64,000 nt of DNA from Flammeovirgaceae bacterium UBA6059 (lineage in GTDB: Bacteria > Bacteroidota > Bacteroidia > Cytophagales > Cyclobacteriaceae), in the NCBI GenBank assembly GCA_002435755.1, contig DIYH01000035.1, forward strand, positions 124,001-188,000. Reading direction: 5' to 3'. The stretch's first letter is position 1. Each line of letters opens with the position of its first letter. Below, one piece after another: positions 53,086 to 60,178 of the stretch. Made by a program: the position numbers and the translations under genes. A model generated the notes under the pieces. That model was not told the origin of the DNA, made no database searches, and was given only the letters and a program-made list of their open reading frames with translations.

Positions 53086-55398
53086 ATGAAAAAACACTTC
53101 AGCATTATAGCGTTCTTTATCCTGGCATTGTCATGGGGAAACCTCAATGCTCAGAAGTTCCTAAAAGTCAAACTCGATAGTCTAGAGCGTCAGCTGAGCC
53201 TTGTTTCTGAAAATTCTGTCAAGGTGGAAATCCTTTTGGACTTAGTAGATAGGGCGAAACAGATAGATGTAGATCTTATGTTTCGATACAGTAGACAACT
53301 TCTTGTGCTTGCTCAGAATATGGACTCCAAGGATGCCTTGTTATCAGCCTACAGCGCCATCTCTTCGGCACATGAACATAGGGAATCATTTGACTCAGGT
53401 CTTTACTATGCGGATCTTGGGATAGCCTTGGGTCTTGAATATGATCTTAATCTCGCACCACTTTACCACATGAAAGGAACAAACCTGGCCAAGGCAGGGC
53501 GAAATGATGCTGCAGTTACTTACTATTTAAAAAGCATTCATCATTATGATTCGGTGGGGGATCTCCGTGCTGCCTACCCAAGAAATAGTCTCGCAGGTGT
53601 CTACCTCGAACGCGGGAAAAATGAAGAAGCTGTAGACTTGTACCAGTGGGTATACGAGGCTGGCCAACAACTTGAAGACTTGCAACTGATGGCCATGAGC
53701 ACGCATAACTTGAGTCAATGTTACCTGGATCTTGAAGATTGGGATAAGTCCCGGGAAATGCAGGAAAACTCCTTGCGCTACAGTATCGCTTCAAACGATT
53801 CTGTTGGGATAGCCTTCAATTATGAGACAATTGCACATAGAGAAAGTTTGCAGAACAACTATGAAGAGGCTCTAGAATACAGTATAAAAAGCATGACCAT
53901 TTTCGAGAAGCTCAATTGGTCGCTTCATGCTAAACAGCGGCGATCTTTTGTTGCAGAATGCTACCTACGGCTGGGGCAACTGGATAGTGCCTATTATTAT
54001 GCCCAGAGTATTTGCGAGGATGATACAAATCCGTTGAAATACTATTACATCAACGCTGCGGAAGTCCTGGCCGAAGTTTATGAGAGATGGGGGGATTATG
54101 AAAAAGCCCTCTTTTATCAAAAACAACACAACCAACTATCTGACAGTCTAAGGCACACCCTGTATGACGAGCAGGTACTGGCACTGGAAAAAACCCTTGA
54201 GAAGGAGCGACTAGAGAAAGAGCGGAATGAGCTGGAAGCAACTCAGGCAAGGCAAACTTTACTTCACGAGCAGCAAATTCGAAGGCAAAGGATGATCCAA
54301 ATAGGAGCGTTTGCAAGCGCAGGATTCATCCTGGTGATACTCGTACTAGTGTACAAGTCCTATAAAAGAAAAAGAAGGGACAATGAAAGACTTGCAGATC
54401 AAAATAGGCAAATAAGTCATCAGGCGGATGAGCTCCAGTCTAAAAACAAACTGCTAGAAGAGCTTTCTAATTTTAAGGAAGGGTTGGCGCATATGATTGC
54501 CCATGATATGAAAAACTCCCTCAACAGTATCATTGGTTTTTCTGCGAGAGATCTTTCTAGTAAAGAAATGCAAGGTATCAATCGTAGCGGGAACGTACTT
54601 CTTAACCTGGTGACAAATATGTTGGATGTTCAGCAGTTTGAGGAGGCCAATGTGCCATTGAAACTGCAGCAGCACTCCGTGCGTGAGATTATATCTGAGG
54701 CTCACGCACAGGTCAAACTCCTCTTGCAAATGAAAAGCCAGTGGCTAAATATGGGCAATGTCCCAGAAGAACTGCTCGTGAAGGCGGATAGGGATATTCT
54801 GATAAGAGTACTTGTCAACCTTCTCATCAACGCAATCAAATATTCATCGGTAGGTAGTCCAATAGCACTAAAAGTCGAAGTGCAGTCAGGCGATGAACAT
54901 AGCTTCTTGGCATTTTCGGTGATTGATCAGGGTGAGGGCATAAGCGAACAAGAGCTGCCCTATCTTTTTGATAAGTTTTGGCAGGCGGATAAAAAATCTG
55001 ACGGACAGGCAGCTTCTAACGGCCTGGGCTTAACCTTTTGCAAACTGGCGGTAGAGGCACATGGCGGCAGGATCGAGGTAGACTCGAGGGAGGGAGAGGG
55101 TGCGACCTTCCGCGTTATGATGCCTTATGATGCGACCGATACAAGCTGGAATGAAGAGGACTTCAAACTGGAAGGCACTATAGATGAGGAGCTATTGATC
55201 TTAGAAGAAGAGAGAGCACTGATCGTAGAGTTTCAGGAGCAAATGAAGTCTTTGGAAGTCTACCAGGTCGGAAAGCTTAGGGGGCTACTTGAGAAAATGG
55301 ACGAGCATCAAATACGATCTCCCTGGAAGCACGATCTTGAAACGGCCGTCTATCAAGCGGATGAAAAAGCGTATCGCGAACTGGTTAGCGCTGATTGA
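53086..55398 (+). CDS. TPR-containing sensor histidine kinase without adjacent response regulator
   Basis: Read from ATG 53086 (770 aa), it has a signal peptide (SWGNLNAQ), about six TPR-like repeats (about 40-350; ETIAHRESLQNNYEEALEYS), a coiled-coil (about 355-410), one transmembrane helix (about 413-432; IGAFASAGFILVILVLVYKS), and a second coiled-coil. The HisKA H-box AHDMKNSLN (His about 473) follows, then the ATPase domain with NLLINAIKYSS, DQGEGISEQEL and GLGLTFCKLAVEAHGG. An unusual acidic C-terminal extension of about 75 aa ends the protein. The TPR part would be outside the cytoplasm. It is the only plus-strand gene among the tiny-protein clusters; no regulator gene is adjacent. It could feed the regulator that binds sites A-G, which is inference. 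Confidence 0.88.
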   Translation: MKKHFSIIAFFILALSWGNLNAQKFLKVKLDSLERQLSLVSENSVKVEILLDLVDRAKQIDVDLMFRYSRQLLVLAQNMDSKDALLSAYSAISSAHEHRESFDSGLYYADLGIALGLEYDLNLAPLYHMKGTNLAKAGRNDAAVTYYLKSIHHYDSVGDLRAAYPRNSLAGVYLERGKNEEAVDLYQWVYEAGQQLEDLQLMAMSTHNLSQCYLDLEDWDKSREMQENSLRYSIASNDSVGIAFNYETIAHRESLQNNYEEALEYSIKSMTIFEKLNWSLHAKQRRSFVAECYLRLGQLDSAYYYAQSICEDDTNPLKYYYINAAEVLAEVYERWGDYEKALFYQKQHNQLSDSLRHTLYDEQVLALEKTLEKERLEKERNELEATQARQTLLHEQQIRRQRMIQIGAFASAGFILVILVLVYKSYKRKRRDNERLADQNRQISHQADELQSKNKLLEELSNFKEGLAHMIAHDMKNSLNSIIGFSARDLSSKEMQGINRSGNVLLNLVTNMLDVQQFEEANVPLKLQQHSVREIISEAHAQVKLLLQMKSQWLNMGNVPEELLVKADRDILIRVLVNLLINAIKYSSVGSPIALKVEVQSGDEHSFLAFSVIDQGEGISEQELPYLFDKFWQADKKSDGQAASNGLGLTFCKLAVEAHGGRIEVDSREGEGATFRVMMPYDATDTSWNEEDFKLEGTIDEELLILEEERALIVEFQEQMKSLEVYQVGKLRGLLEKMDEHQIRSPWKHDLETAVYQADEKAYRELVSAD

Positions 55399-55489
55399 AG
55401 GACCAGTATACTACTTGAGATAATGTTTGGTCAGTGTATCCTCGAGCAAGGTCGCATCTACGTACATATAACATGAGCACCTGTATCAC

Positions 55490-55517
55490 AAAAGAGGCCG
55501 GATGTTTCCACCCGACC
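55490..55517 (-). terminator. Strong rho-independent terminator after the second beta-gamma pair
   Basis: On the minus strand GGTCGGGTG (55517-55509), a GAAA tetraloop (55508-55505) and CATCCGGCC (55504-55496) form a 9-bp stem with two G-U pairs, followed by TCTTTTGT. It sits 29 nt after the gamma copy 2 stop and close to the end of the convergent histidine kinase gene. Confidence 0.78.
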
Positions 55518-55545
55518 CCAGCCATAATGGTCTTTGATATTATAA

Positions 55546-55668
55546 TTAACCAATGAGTTGCTGACCTAAGTAAATCAGCCCTAAACCGATAGCCCCTAGT
55601 GCAGCTATCGCTAATAGCATAATTATGCTCTCTTGCTTTGACGCCCTTGACATGTTATCTTCTTTCAT
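55546..55668 (-). CDS. Tiny membrane protein, family gamma (40 aa), copy 2
   Basis: This 40-aa frame runs from ATG 55668 to TAA 55548-55546. A polar head (MKEDNMSRASKQES) precedes one helix (IIMLLAIAALGAIGLGLIYL) and a short tail (GQQLIG). It matches the 34-aa gamma protein at 51471 in the MKE start, the helix and the final GxLIxL pattern. It is the last gene before a strong terminator, as in the first cluster, and 12 nt after its beta partner. Confidence 0.72.
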   Translation of the reverse strand: MKEDNMSRASKQESIIMLLAIAALGAIGLGLIYLGQQLIG

Positions 55669-55680
55669 AGCACACAAAGA

Positions 55681-55845
55681 TCATTTTGTGCTAAGGTATA
55701 TTGAGATCAAATCCACCAAATAAAGTCCTGCACCTACATTAAGCACCAGAAAAAACACTAGTTGTATCAGTTTTCCATTCTCATACTTGCGCTCTTCCTT
55801 GGTTTCGATGGGATAGCTCACGCCAAAATCATCTATCTCTTTCAT
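55681..55845 (-). CDS. Tiny membrane protein, family beta (54 aa), copy 2
   Basis: This 54-aa frame runs from ATG 55845 to TGA 55683-55681. The charged head (MKEIDDFGVSYPIETKEERK) contains an EER motif similar to the alpha heads. One helix (LIQLVFFLVLNVGAGLYLVD) and a short tail (LISIYLSTK) follow. It is the full-length reference for the beta protein of the first cluster, with which it shares the VGAGLxLVD/IGTGLPLVD end of the helix. It lies 87 nt after the O-methyltransferase and 12 nt before gamma copy 2, so it is probably in the same transcript. Confidence 0.75.
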   Translation of the reverse strand: MKEIDDFGVSYPIETKEERKYENGKLIQLVFFLVLNVGAGLYLVDLISIYLSTK

Positions 55846-55932
55846 TCTGTTCGATTTAAGTGTTTATTAGGCTGACAGCATCGTCAGATGTACTATTATG
55901 TTCCCATATTTCATGGACCTGGCTAATCAGTA

Positions 55933-56970
55933 CTACTTAATGGCAATCACTGCACTGGAAGGCCCGGTGAGTTTCATAACTGAAGTGCTGGAAAAGCCAC
56001 ATTCTTGCGCCCAATTGTCAAAATCCGCCTTTGAGAAATCAAAGCCTGTAGGTGTTTCAATATTCATATTGAGCGACATCATCAAACCAAAAGCATTCTC
56101 ACATCTATTATCATCAATAATGTTTTCAATGACCACCAAAGCACCTCCATTGGGTAATGCATCATATGCCTTCCTGATCAGCATTTTCTTTTCTTCGGTT
56201 CCCCAGTCATGCAGGATATTACCCATGGTAATCACATCCGCTTCTGGCAGATCTTCTTTAAAGAAATCGCCTGATGCTGCCGACACTCTCCTACTAAGAC
56301 CCATCATATGAATATTTTCAGTAGCGACAGGTTCCACAGGTGATAAATCATAGGACATACAGTTCATGTGTGGATTATTGATTGCTACCTGACAAGCCAG
56401 GTATCCTCCAGCACCACCCACATCGCAGTGTGTGCTGTACCTAGAAAAATCAAATGACTCAGCAAACATTGTGAAGTTCCCCATTTGGATGCCTCCCATC
56501 GCTTTGAGGAACTCCCTCAATTTTTGTTCGTCGGCATAAAGCATCTCAAAGACTGGAGCCCCGCCTGTTTTTGTCTCGTTTTGTGGTTGACCTGTTCTAA
56601 GGCATTCCTCCAGGTCATTCCAAAATGGATATAGCCGATTGTTAGACATCTCGAGCATGCCTCCGATATAGCTAGGCTTGTTCTTATCGAGAAAAAGCTC
56701 CGTATCTTCTGCATTTCGGTAGACAGCAGTCTCTTTTAATCCAATTCTCTCTAGGAATCCCAACGCGACTAGCGTATCCAAGAAGTCGTATAGCGCACGA
56801 TCGTGTAGACCTAACCTGGACTTGATCTCCTCTCCTGACAAATTACCCTCAGCAAGATGGGTAAAGAGCTCCATGTTGACAGCCGTCAGTAACGTCTTTG
56901 ATGCCCAAAATCCCATCCCCACTTCCATGATCCTCGATGGATCAACTTGTTTTTCTATTATGGCTTCCAT
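55933..56970 (-). CDS. SAM-dependent O-methyltransferase (COMT/hydroxyneurosporene methyltransferase type)
   Basis: This 345-aa protein has an N-terminal winged-helix dimerisation domain (about 10-95; WASKTLLTAVNMELFTHLAE, RALYDFLDTLVALGFLER) and a class I SAM methyltransferase domain (about 150-345). The SAM motif is DVGGAGGYLACQVA (family DVGGGxG), then SYDLSPVEPVA, ASGDFFKEDLPEADVITMGN and the catalytic-region ILHDWGTEE. Such enzymes methylate hydroxyl groups of small aromatic or polyketide-like molecules. No biosynthetic genes are nearby; instead it is embedded between tiny membrane protein genes and carries its own half-operator (site D) 69 nt upstream. The substrate is unknown and may be a small hydroxylated metabolite made elsewhere. 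Confidence 0.87.
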   Translation of the reverse strand: MEAIIEKQVDPSRIMEVGMGFWASKTLLTAVNMELFTHLAEGNLSGEEIKSRLGLHDRALYDFLDTLVALGFLERIGLKETAVYRNAEDTELFLDKNKPSYIGGMLEMSNNRLYPFWNDLEECLRTGQPQNETKTGGAPVFEMLYADEQKLREFLKAMGGIQMGNFTMFAESFDFSRYSTHCDVGGAGGYLACQVAINNPHMNCMSYDLSPVEPVATENIHMMGLSRRVSAASGDFFKEDLPEADVITMGNILHDWGTEEKKMLIRKAYDALPNGGALVVIENIIDDNRCENAFGLMMSLNMNIETPTGFDFSKADFDNWAQECGFSSTSVMKLTGPSSAVIAIK

Positions 56971-57000
56971 TGTTTATGGTTTGTTTATGAATCTTTAATA

Positions 57001-57058
57001 CAATAATGCCGGGTATACGTTATCTCTAGCAAAGTGCTCCGTAGACATTTAGTTGACG
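57001..57058 (-). promoter_or_regulatory. Site D: half-operator and -7 box of the O-methyltransferase
   Basis: A single box CCGTAGACATTTAGTTGACG (57039-57058) with the 11-bp GAC repeat is present; no second box is found 42 bp further. On the minus strand CATTATTG (57008-57001) has its TTG exactly 36 nt from the box. The methyltransferase ATG follows 31 nt later. Confidence 0.65.
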
Positions 57059-57183
57059 GAGAAAGAATCCCCTATATCTGATCCTCTTCTACCCTGCCAT
57101 GTGTTGAAATCTCGGTTACCTGATAGTTCTATGTTGTGGACGTACCCGAAATACTTCGGATCGTGTTTGGCGATCGCACAACA

Positions 57184-57303
57184 TCAAGCGATGACGCCAG
57201 TCACGCTAGAGATCACCGCAGATAGGCAAAGTGCGAAGATCACTGACATGAGTACCATGAAATCGAGTGGTACCTGTCGTTCTGAAGTCTTTAATCTATT
57301 CAT
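57184..57303 (-). CDS. Tiny membrane protein (39 aa)
   Basis: This 39-aa frame runs from ATG 57303 to TGA 57186-57184. The head (MNRLKTSERQVPLDF) is polar; the rest is one hydrophobic helix (MVLMSVIFALCLSAVISSVT). It shows general likeness to alpha copy 2 in having MN-K starts and a Cys within the helix, but the EERRxWI motif is missing. It is the fourth tiny gene after site E and the last before the separately controlled O-methyltransferase. Confidence 0.62.
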   Translation of the reverse strand: MNRLKTSERQVPLDFMVLMSVIFALCLSAVISSVTGVIA

Positions 57304-57344
57304 TGTCTCAATAGTTTTTGAAATCTATACTGGTAACTGATCTC

Positions 57345-57533
57345 CTAAACAAAATAGATATGGGATATATCTACACCCTCAGGATAGTAGCTCATTGACT
57401 CACCATAATGGATCAGGAATCGGTGTGTTCTTCGCTTGAATTTGAGTAGGAAGTATCTTACCACTTTTAGCGCTTGTTGCTTAACACTCAACTTCCTCGG
57501 TTCTTGGCTATGATTCAGGACTAGTGATTCCAT
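57345..57533 (-). CDS. Small basic protein (62 aa), hypothetical
   Basis: This 62-aa frame starts at ATG 57533, three bases after the preceding TAG, which suggests coupled translation, and stops at 57345. It is basic (VRYFLLKFKRRTHRFL) with an aromatic C-terminal part (GESMSYYPEGVDISHIYFV) and no clear membrane helix. No relative was seen in the other clusters. It is accepted only because of its position within a tight series of tiny genes; it may not be real. Confidence 0.4.
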   Translation of the reverse strand: MESLVLNHSQEPRKLSVKQQALKVVRYFLLKFKRRTHRFLIHYGESMSYYPEGVDISHIYFV

Positions 57534-57536
57534 TGT

Positions 57537-57656
57537 CTACAAGTTGAAGATCTTGAATACAAAATATATGGCTACTGCTGCACAGCTTATCAAGAAGATA
57601 GTTAGATAAGTATAGGTGTTGTCTTTGTTCTCTTCTTTCTCAATCAGATTTTTCAT
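57537..57656 (-). CDS. Tiny membrane protein (39 aa), alpha-like
   Basis: This 39-aa frame runs from ATG 57656 to TAG 57539-57537. A charged head (MKNLIEKEENKDN) precedes a helix (YLTIFLISCAAVAIYFVFKI). The helix segment LISCAAVAIYFV lines up with IISCAIASAYFV of alpha copy 3 directly upstream, so it is probably a diverged tandem copy lacking the ERRxWI head. The gap to alpha copy 3 is 67 nt and to the following frame 3 nt. Confidence 0.68.
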   Translation of the reverse strand: MKNLIEKEENKDNTYTYLTIFLISCAAVAIYFVFKIFNL

Positions 57657-57723
57657 GATATCGTTTTTTAAGTTTTAATATGATTTGCGACTAAGGGTTC
57701 TAGAGCTCTGCTCAACCTTCTTG

Positions 57724-57846
57724 CTACATTGTAGCTATAAGCCCTACGAAGTAGGCACTAGCAATAGCACATGAGATGATAACCATGGAAGTTCCTATCC
57801 AAAGTCTTCTTTCTTCTCTTTCATAGTTATTGTTAGTCGTTTTCAT
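57724..57846 (-). CDS. Tiny membrane protein, family alpha (40 aa), copy 3
   Basis: This 40-aa frame runs from ATG 57846 to TAG 57726-57724. It shares MKT at the start, EERRxWIG before the helix and ISCAxxxAYFVGLI within it with copy 1 at 51787, over the full length without gaps. Conservation at protein level with many synonymous differences indicates selection on the peptide. It is the first gene after site E, and the operator-to-ATG distance (88 nt) is the same as for copy 1. Confidence 0.78.
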   Translation of the reverse strand: MKTTNNNYEREERRLWIGTSMVIISCAIASAYFVGLIATM

Positions 57847-57895
57847 AATTTCTCTATTTGAATATTACTATTTGTAATTGCTTAAATGATATATG

Positions 57896-57995
57896 CAATG
57901 ATCATTAGAAATGTAAAAGCCTCAATGAGTGGCTTGTAGACATGTAGATGACAAGGATTCAAAATTTAGCTACATGTGTAGACATTCAGTGGACA
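57896..57995 (-). promoter_or_regulatory. Site E: paired operator and -7 box of the third tiny-protein cluster
   Basis: Box TTGTAGACATGTAGATGACA (57934-57953), 22-bp spacer, box GTGTAGACATTCAGTGGACA (57976-57995). On the minus strand GATCATTG (57903-57896) with TTG 36 nt from the proximal box, then CATATAT as at site B. The region 57996-58159 upstream has no gene. Confidence 0.8.
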
Positions 57996-58159
57996 TTTGG
58001 CTCTATAGCACGATTTTATTGGGATTTTATGCTTGGTCTACAACCAACTCCTAGGCCTGTGGCAGACGTGCCAATCCTATCACGTGAGTGCTTTAATGAT
58101 TTGTGTGTCATGGCCCAAGGGTTAGCTACTCGAAGGACTTCCCTGCGGATTAACAGATT

Positions 58160-58177
58160 GGTCTGTGGGCCGCAGAC
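58160..58177 (-). terminator. Hairpin after the decayed TonB-receptor copy
   Basis: GTCTGTG (58161-58167) and CGCAGAC (58171-58177) pair with one G-U. The sequence and position, just past a TonB receptor 3' end, match the perfect hairpin at 60591-60609. It supports a shared origin of both segments. Confidence 0.5.
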
Positions 58178-58190
58178 TAAGGTAAATCCA

Positions 58191-58348
58191 TTAAAACGAG
58201 AATGACAGACAGCCATAAATATAGTGGCCGTTCCAATCAATTTTTAGCGCTTAAACTCTGTAAAGACAACCGCCATCCTTTATTTGGTTAGCATAGTGCT
58301 TGTGTCGCTCCGGATAGGCATGCATCAGGTCAAAGACACAAGGCTAAG
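58191..58348 (-). pseudogene. Decayed 3' end of a TonB-dependent receptor gene
   Basis: The minus strand encodes, after correcting one missing base near 58340, VFDLMHAYPERHKHYANQ, then an in-frame TAA, and DWNGHYIYGCLSFSF followed by TAA 58193-58191. It aligns codon by codon with the last 50 residues of the receptor at 60643-63330 (NLLNTYPERHTHSANQ, TGRYIYGRMSFRF). Only the end of the gene remains; upstream it gives way to the 3' side of the lipoprotein gene. It is a relic of a duplication that carried the receptor terminator and operator region. Confidence 0.8.
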
Positions 58349-58420
58349 TAGCTGCGTAAGCGTGGACAGATCCTTTATTGGTTAGGTCAAGGGCAATATC
58401 TGCAGCAACTTTAGTATGGC

Positions 58421-58987
58421 TTACCAATTTATTTTTACCATAATATTGATATCATGTGGAGCAGTCTCATTGCCTCCGAAATAAGGGAAGAGCATATAAT
58501 AGAGACCGGTATTGCATTGTGCGCCCCTCTTAATTTTTTTGATGGTTTCGCCAAATGAGAAGGTATAGTGGTCATCCTCAATCACGATCTGATAATGATC
58601 GCCTATTCCAATATTGGCTGTACCCATAAACTCTGTTGTGCGCTGACCATTTTGATAGACATAGGCGAAAATCTGCAGCTGATCCTCCGCCCACCTCCAA
58701 CCAAACCGCGCGCTGTTTTCATGATGCATCGAGTTACAGTCAGAAAAGCCCATGAGTTTATTGATATCATATTGATTTTCCTGAGAGACAGTCTGGTAGA
58801 TCGCAGACTCATCAAATCTGGCATTGAAGCTTACTCCTGAAGCCTGGAGTGCCATGATCTTGCGGCTACTCTGATGCTCCCCTTTGTTGATTTGATAGAG
58901 CTTGTACGCCATCTCCATCGGCTCCTCGCAACTCAACAACAAGTAAGCGCCAGTAATTAGGAAAGTAAGTGGTAAAAATCGTTTCAC
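58421..58987 (-). CDS. Hypothetical lipoprotein (188 aa)
   Basis: The start is GTG 58987 (no ATG fits the signal peptide). A lipoprotein signal (GAYLLLSCEEP) is followed by a mature part rich in beta strands, with Cys in SDCNSMHHENSARFGWRW and GAQCNTGLYYMLFPYFGG and the segment IVIEDDHYTFSFGETIKKI. The Trp/Tyr-rich strands suggest a compact beta-sandwich at the outer membrane. No named family was recognised. It follows two small beta-barrel-like proteins by 36 nt and is probably the last gene of the operon driven by site F. Confidence 0.65.
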   Translation of the reverse strand: MKRFLPLTFLITGAYLLLSCEEPMEMAYKLYQINKGEHQSSRKIMALQASGVSFNARFDESAIYQTVSQENQYDINKLMGFSDCNSMHHENSARFGWRWAEDQLQIFAYVYQNGQRTTEFMGTANIGIGDHYQIVIEDDHYTFSFGETIKKIKRGAQCNTGLYYMLFPYFGGNETAPHDINIMVKINW

Positions 58988-59023
58988 AATATCTATGTCT
59001 AAATGATTATTAGAACTTTTACT

Positions 59024-59563
59024 TTAATAGCCATTTTTAGCTCCTGTTGGTAACTCTAGAGCAAGTCCCAGCATCATTGTAGCCTCGCTACCGCGTATTG
59101 AGCTGCCAAAGCTGAAGGACAACTTCTTTTTTATTCTGGCACTGGCCATTATACCTGGTACGAGGACAAACCTCGTACGGTCACCCAAGCCCATTCTGAT
59201 TGTAGGAGCCAAGTCAAAATCCCGATGCTTGATAAAAGATCGACTTACTGTAACACCAGCCAGTTCATACCCATGTTGAGATACTTCTGATTGGTTGCTC
59301 ACATTTTTTTGATAAAATACTCCAAGGTAAAGCCCGCTACCTGACCTAAAGCTTACCATCGCTCCAGCCTGCTGGCCCATCACGGTCTTCTCTGTAAAGA
59401 CGGTCGACGACAATGACTGAGCGTTAACGTTAGATGCCAAAAAGAGGATCATAATAAGTAGCAGAATCATACCCAATACTTCGATTGGCAATCTGGGTTT
59501 GAAGTCAGATTGGCTCAGGTGGCGGTTTCCATTTTCCATAGTCTTGTCTTGCAGCAGTGCCAT
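59024..59563 (-). CDS. Predicted small outer-membrane beta-barrel protein (179 aa)
   Basis: It has a long N-terminal region (about 30 polar residues) before a signal-like helix ending ASNVNAQS; the ATG at 59563 follows the upstream stop by 2 nt. The mature part has alternating hydrophobic strands with Gly/aromatic turns (GAMVSFRSGSGLYLGVFYQK, YELAGVTVSRSFI, LSFSFGSSIRG) that fit an 8-stranded barrel. It is a paralogue of the next upstream gene: both contain IxRMGLGDRTRFVLVPGIM or VRSGLVNNEHFRIVPAIL followed by an LSF strand at the same place. Function unknown. Confidence 0.62.
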   Translation of the reverse strand: MALLQDKTMENGNRHLSQSDFKPRLPIEVLGMILLLIMILFLASNVNAQSLSSTVFTEKTVMGQQAGAMVSFRSGSGLYLGVFYQKNVSNQSEVSQHGYELAGVTVSRSFIKHRDFDLAPTIRMGLGDRTRFVLVPGIMASARIKKKLSFSFGSSIRGSEATMMLGLALELPTGAKNGY

Positions 59564-59565
59564 TG

Positions 59566-60120
59566 CTATTTAAACTTCCATGTGAGCCCCCCAAGAAGTG
59601 TGAGTGACATTGTTCGGGTTCCCAGTCCTGCATTGAAGCTAAGTCGATCAATGACGCTGACCTTACCCAGGATCGCAGGGACAATTCTGAAATGTTCGTT
59701 GTTGACCAAACCTGATCGTACTTGTAGATCGAGCTCGACAGCTCTGCTCTGGATCAATGTGCATGACGCAAATAGACCATAAAAGGAGCGCTCGAAATCG
59801 GGTTGTTGTGGTTGGTCTTGTCCAGAGTTGTTGGAAGCTTGGTAAAAGCCGCCAATCTCAAAATCGCCAACGTAACCAGGGGTAGAATAGCTGATGCTCA
59901 GACCCGTCTTTGGTGACATATTAGTTACCTCCGTGTAGTAATTCACGTTAACCGATTTCGGCATATCCGACAACTTATAACTCTTCTCTTCTTCGATTAC
60001 CTGCTCCATGGCGAGACTATCAAAGAAGGTGAAGTTTTGGGCTTGTACATTCGCCATAGCGCTTAGCATTATAGTAATTATAACAGTGGTGTAAACGGCC
60101 ATATTCGTTTTCTTTCTCAT
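59566..60120 (-). CDS. Predicted small outer-membrane beta-barrel protein (184 aa)
   Basis: The start was placed at ATG 60120 because it begins the signal peptide (MRKKTNMAVYTTVIITIML to NVQAQ); an earlier start would overlap the -7 region of site F. The mature protein contains a short helix-like acidic segment (SLAMEQVIEEEKSYKLSDMP) and then beta strands (GLSISYSTPGYVGDFEIGGF, FRIVPAILGKVSVIDRLSFN, MSLTLLGGLTWKF) ending in an aromatic residue as in outer membrane barrels. It is the first gene of the operon under operator site F, with its -7 box 59 nt upstream of the ATG. Confidence 0.62.
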   Translation of the reverse strand: MRKKTNMAVYTTVIITIMLSAMANVQAQNFTFFDSLAMEQVIEEEKSYKLSDMPKSVNVNYYTEVTNMSPKTGLSISYSTPGYVGDFEIGGFYQASNNSGQDQPQQPDFERSFYGLFASCTLIQSRAVELDLQVRSGLVNNEHFRIVPAILGKVSVIDRLSFNAGLGTRTMSLTLLGGLTWKFK

Positions 60121-60178
60121 GATTCCTATTTTTTCTGTCTTTGAATAATTTGATCTACTCTTTGTAAAATCATATATG

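Noticed and set aside
52797..53147. Minus-strand open frames of 73-116 codons overlapping operator C and the histidine kinase start
   Set aside because: They run through the operator and the opposite-strand kinase signal peptide, have no motif, and look like chance frames.
57053..57340. Plus-strand 95-codon frame
   Set aside because: It is antisense to the 39-aa gene at 57184-57303, shows no homology or start signal, and starts within the half-operator.
57948..58240. Two overlapping 74-85 codon frames on opposite strands
   Set aside because: They cross operator E, the hairpin and the receptor relic; no protein motif other than the relic in its true frame.
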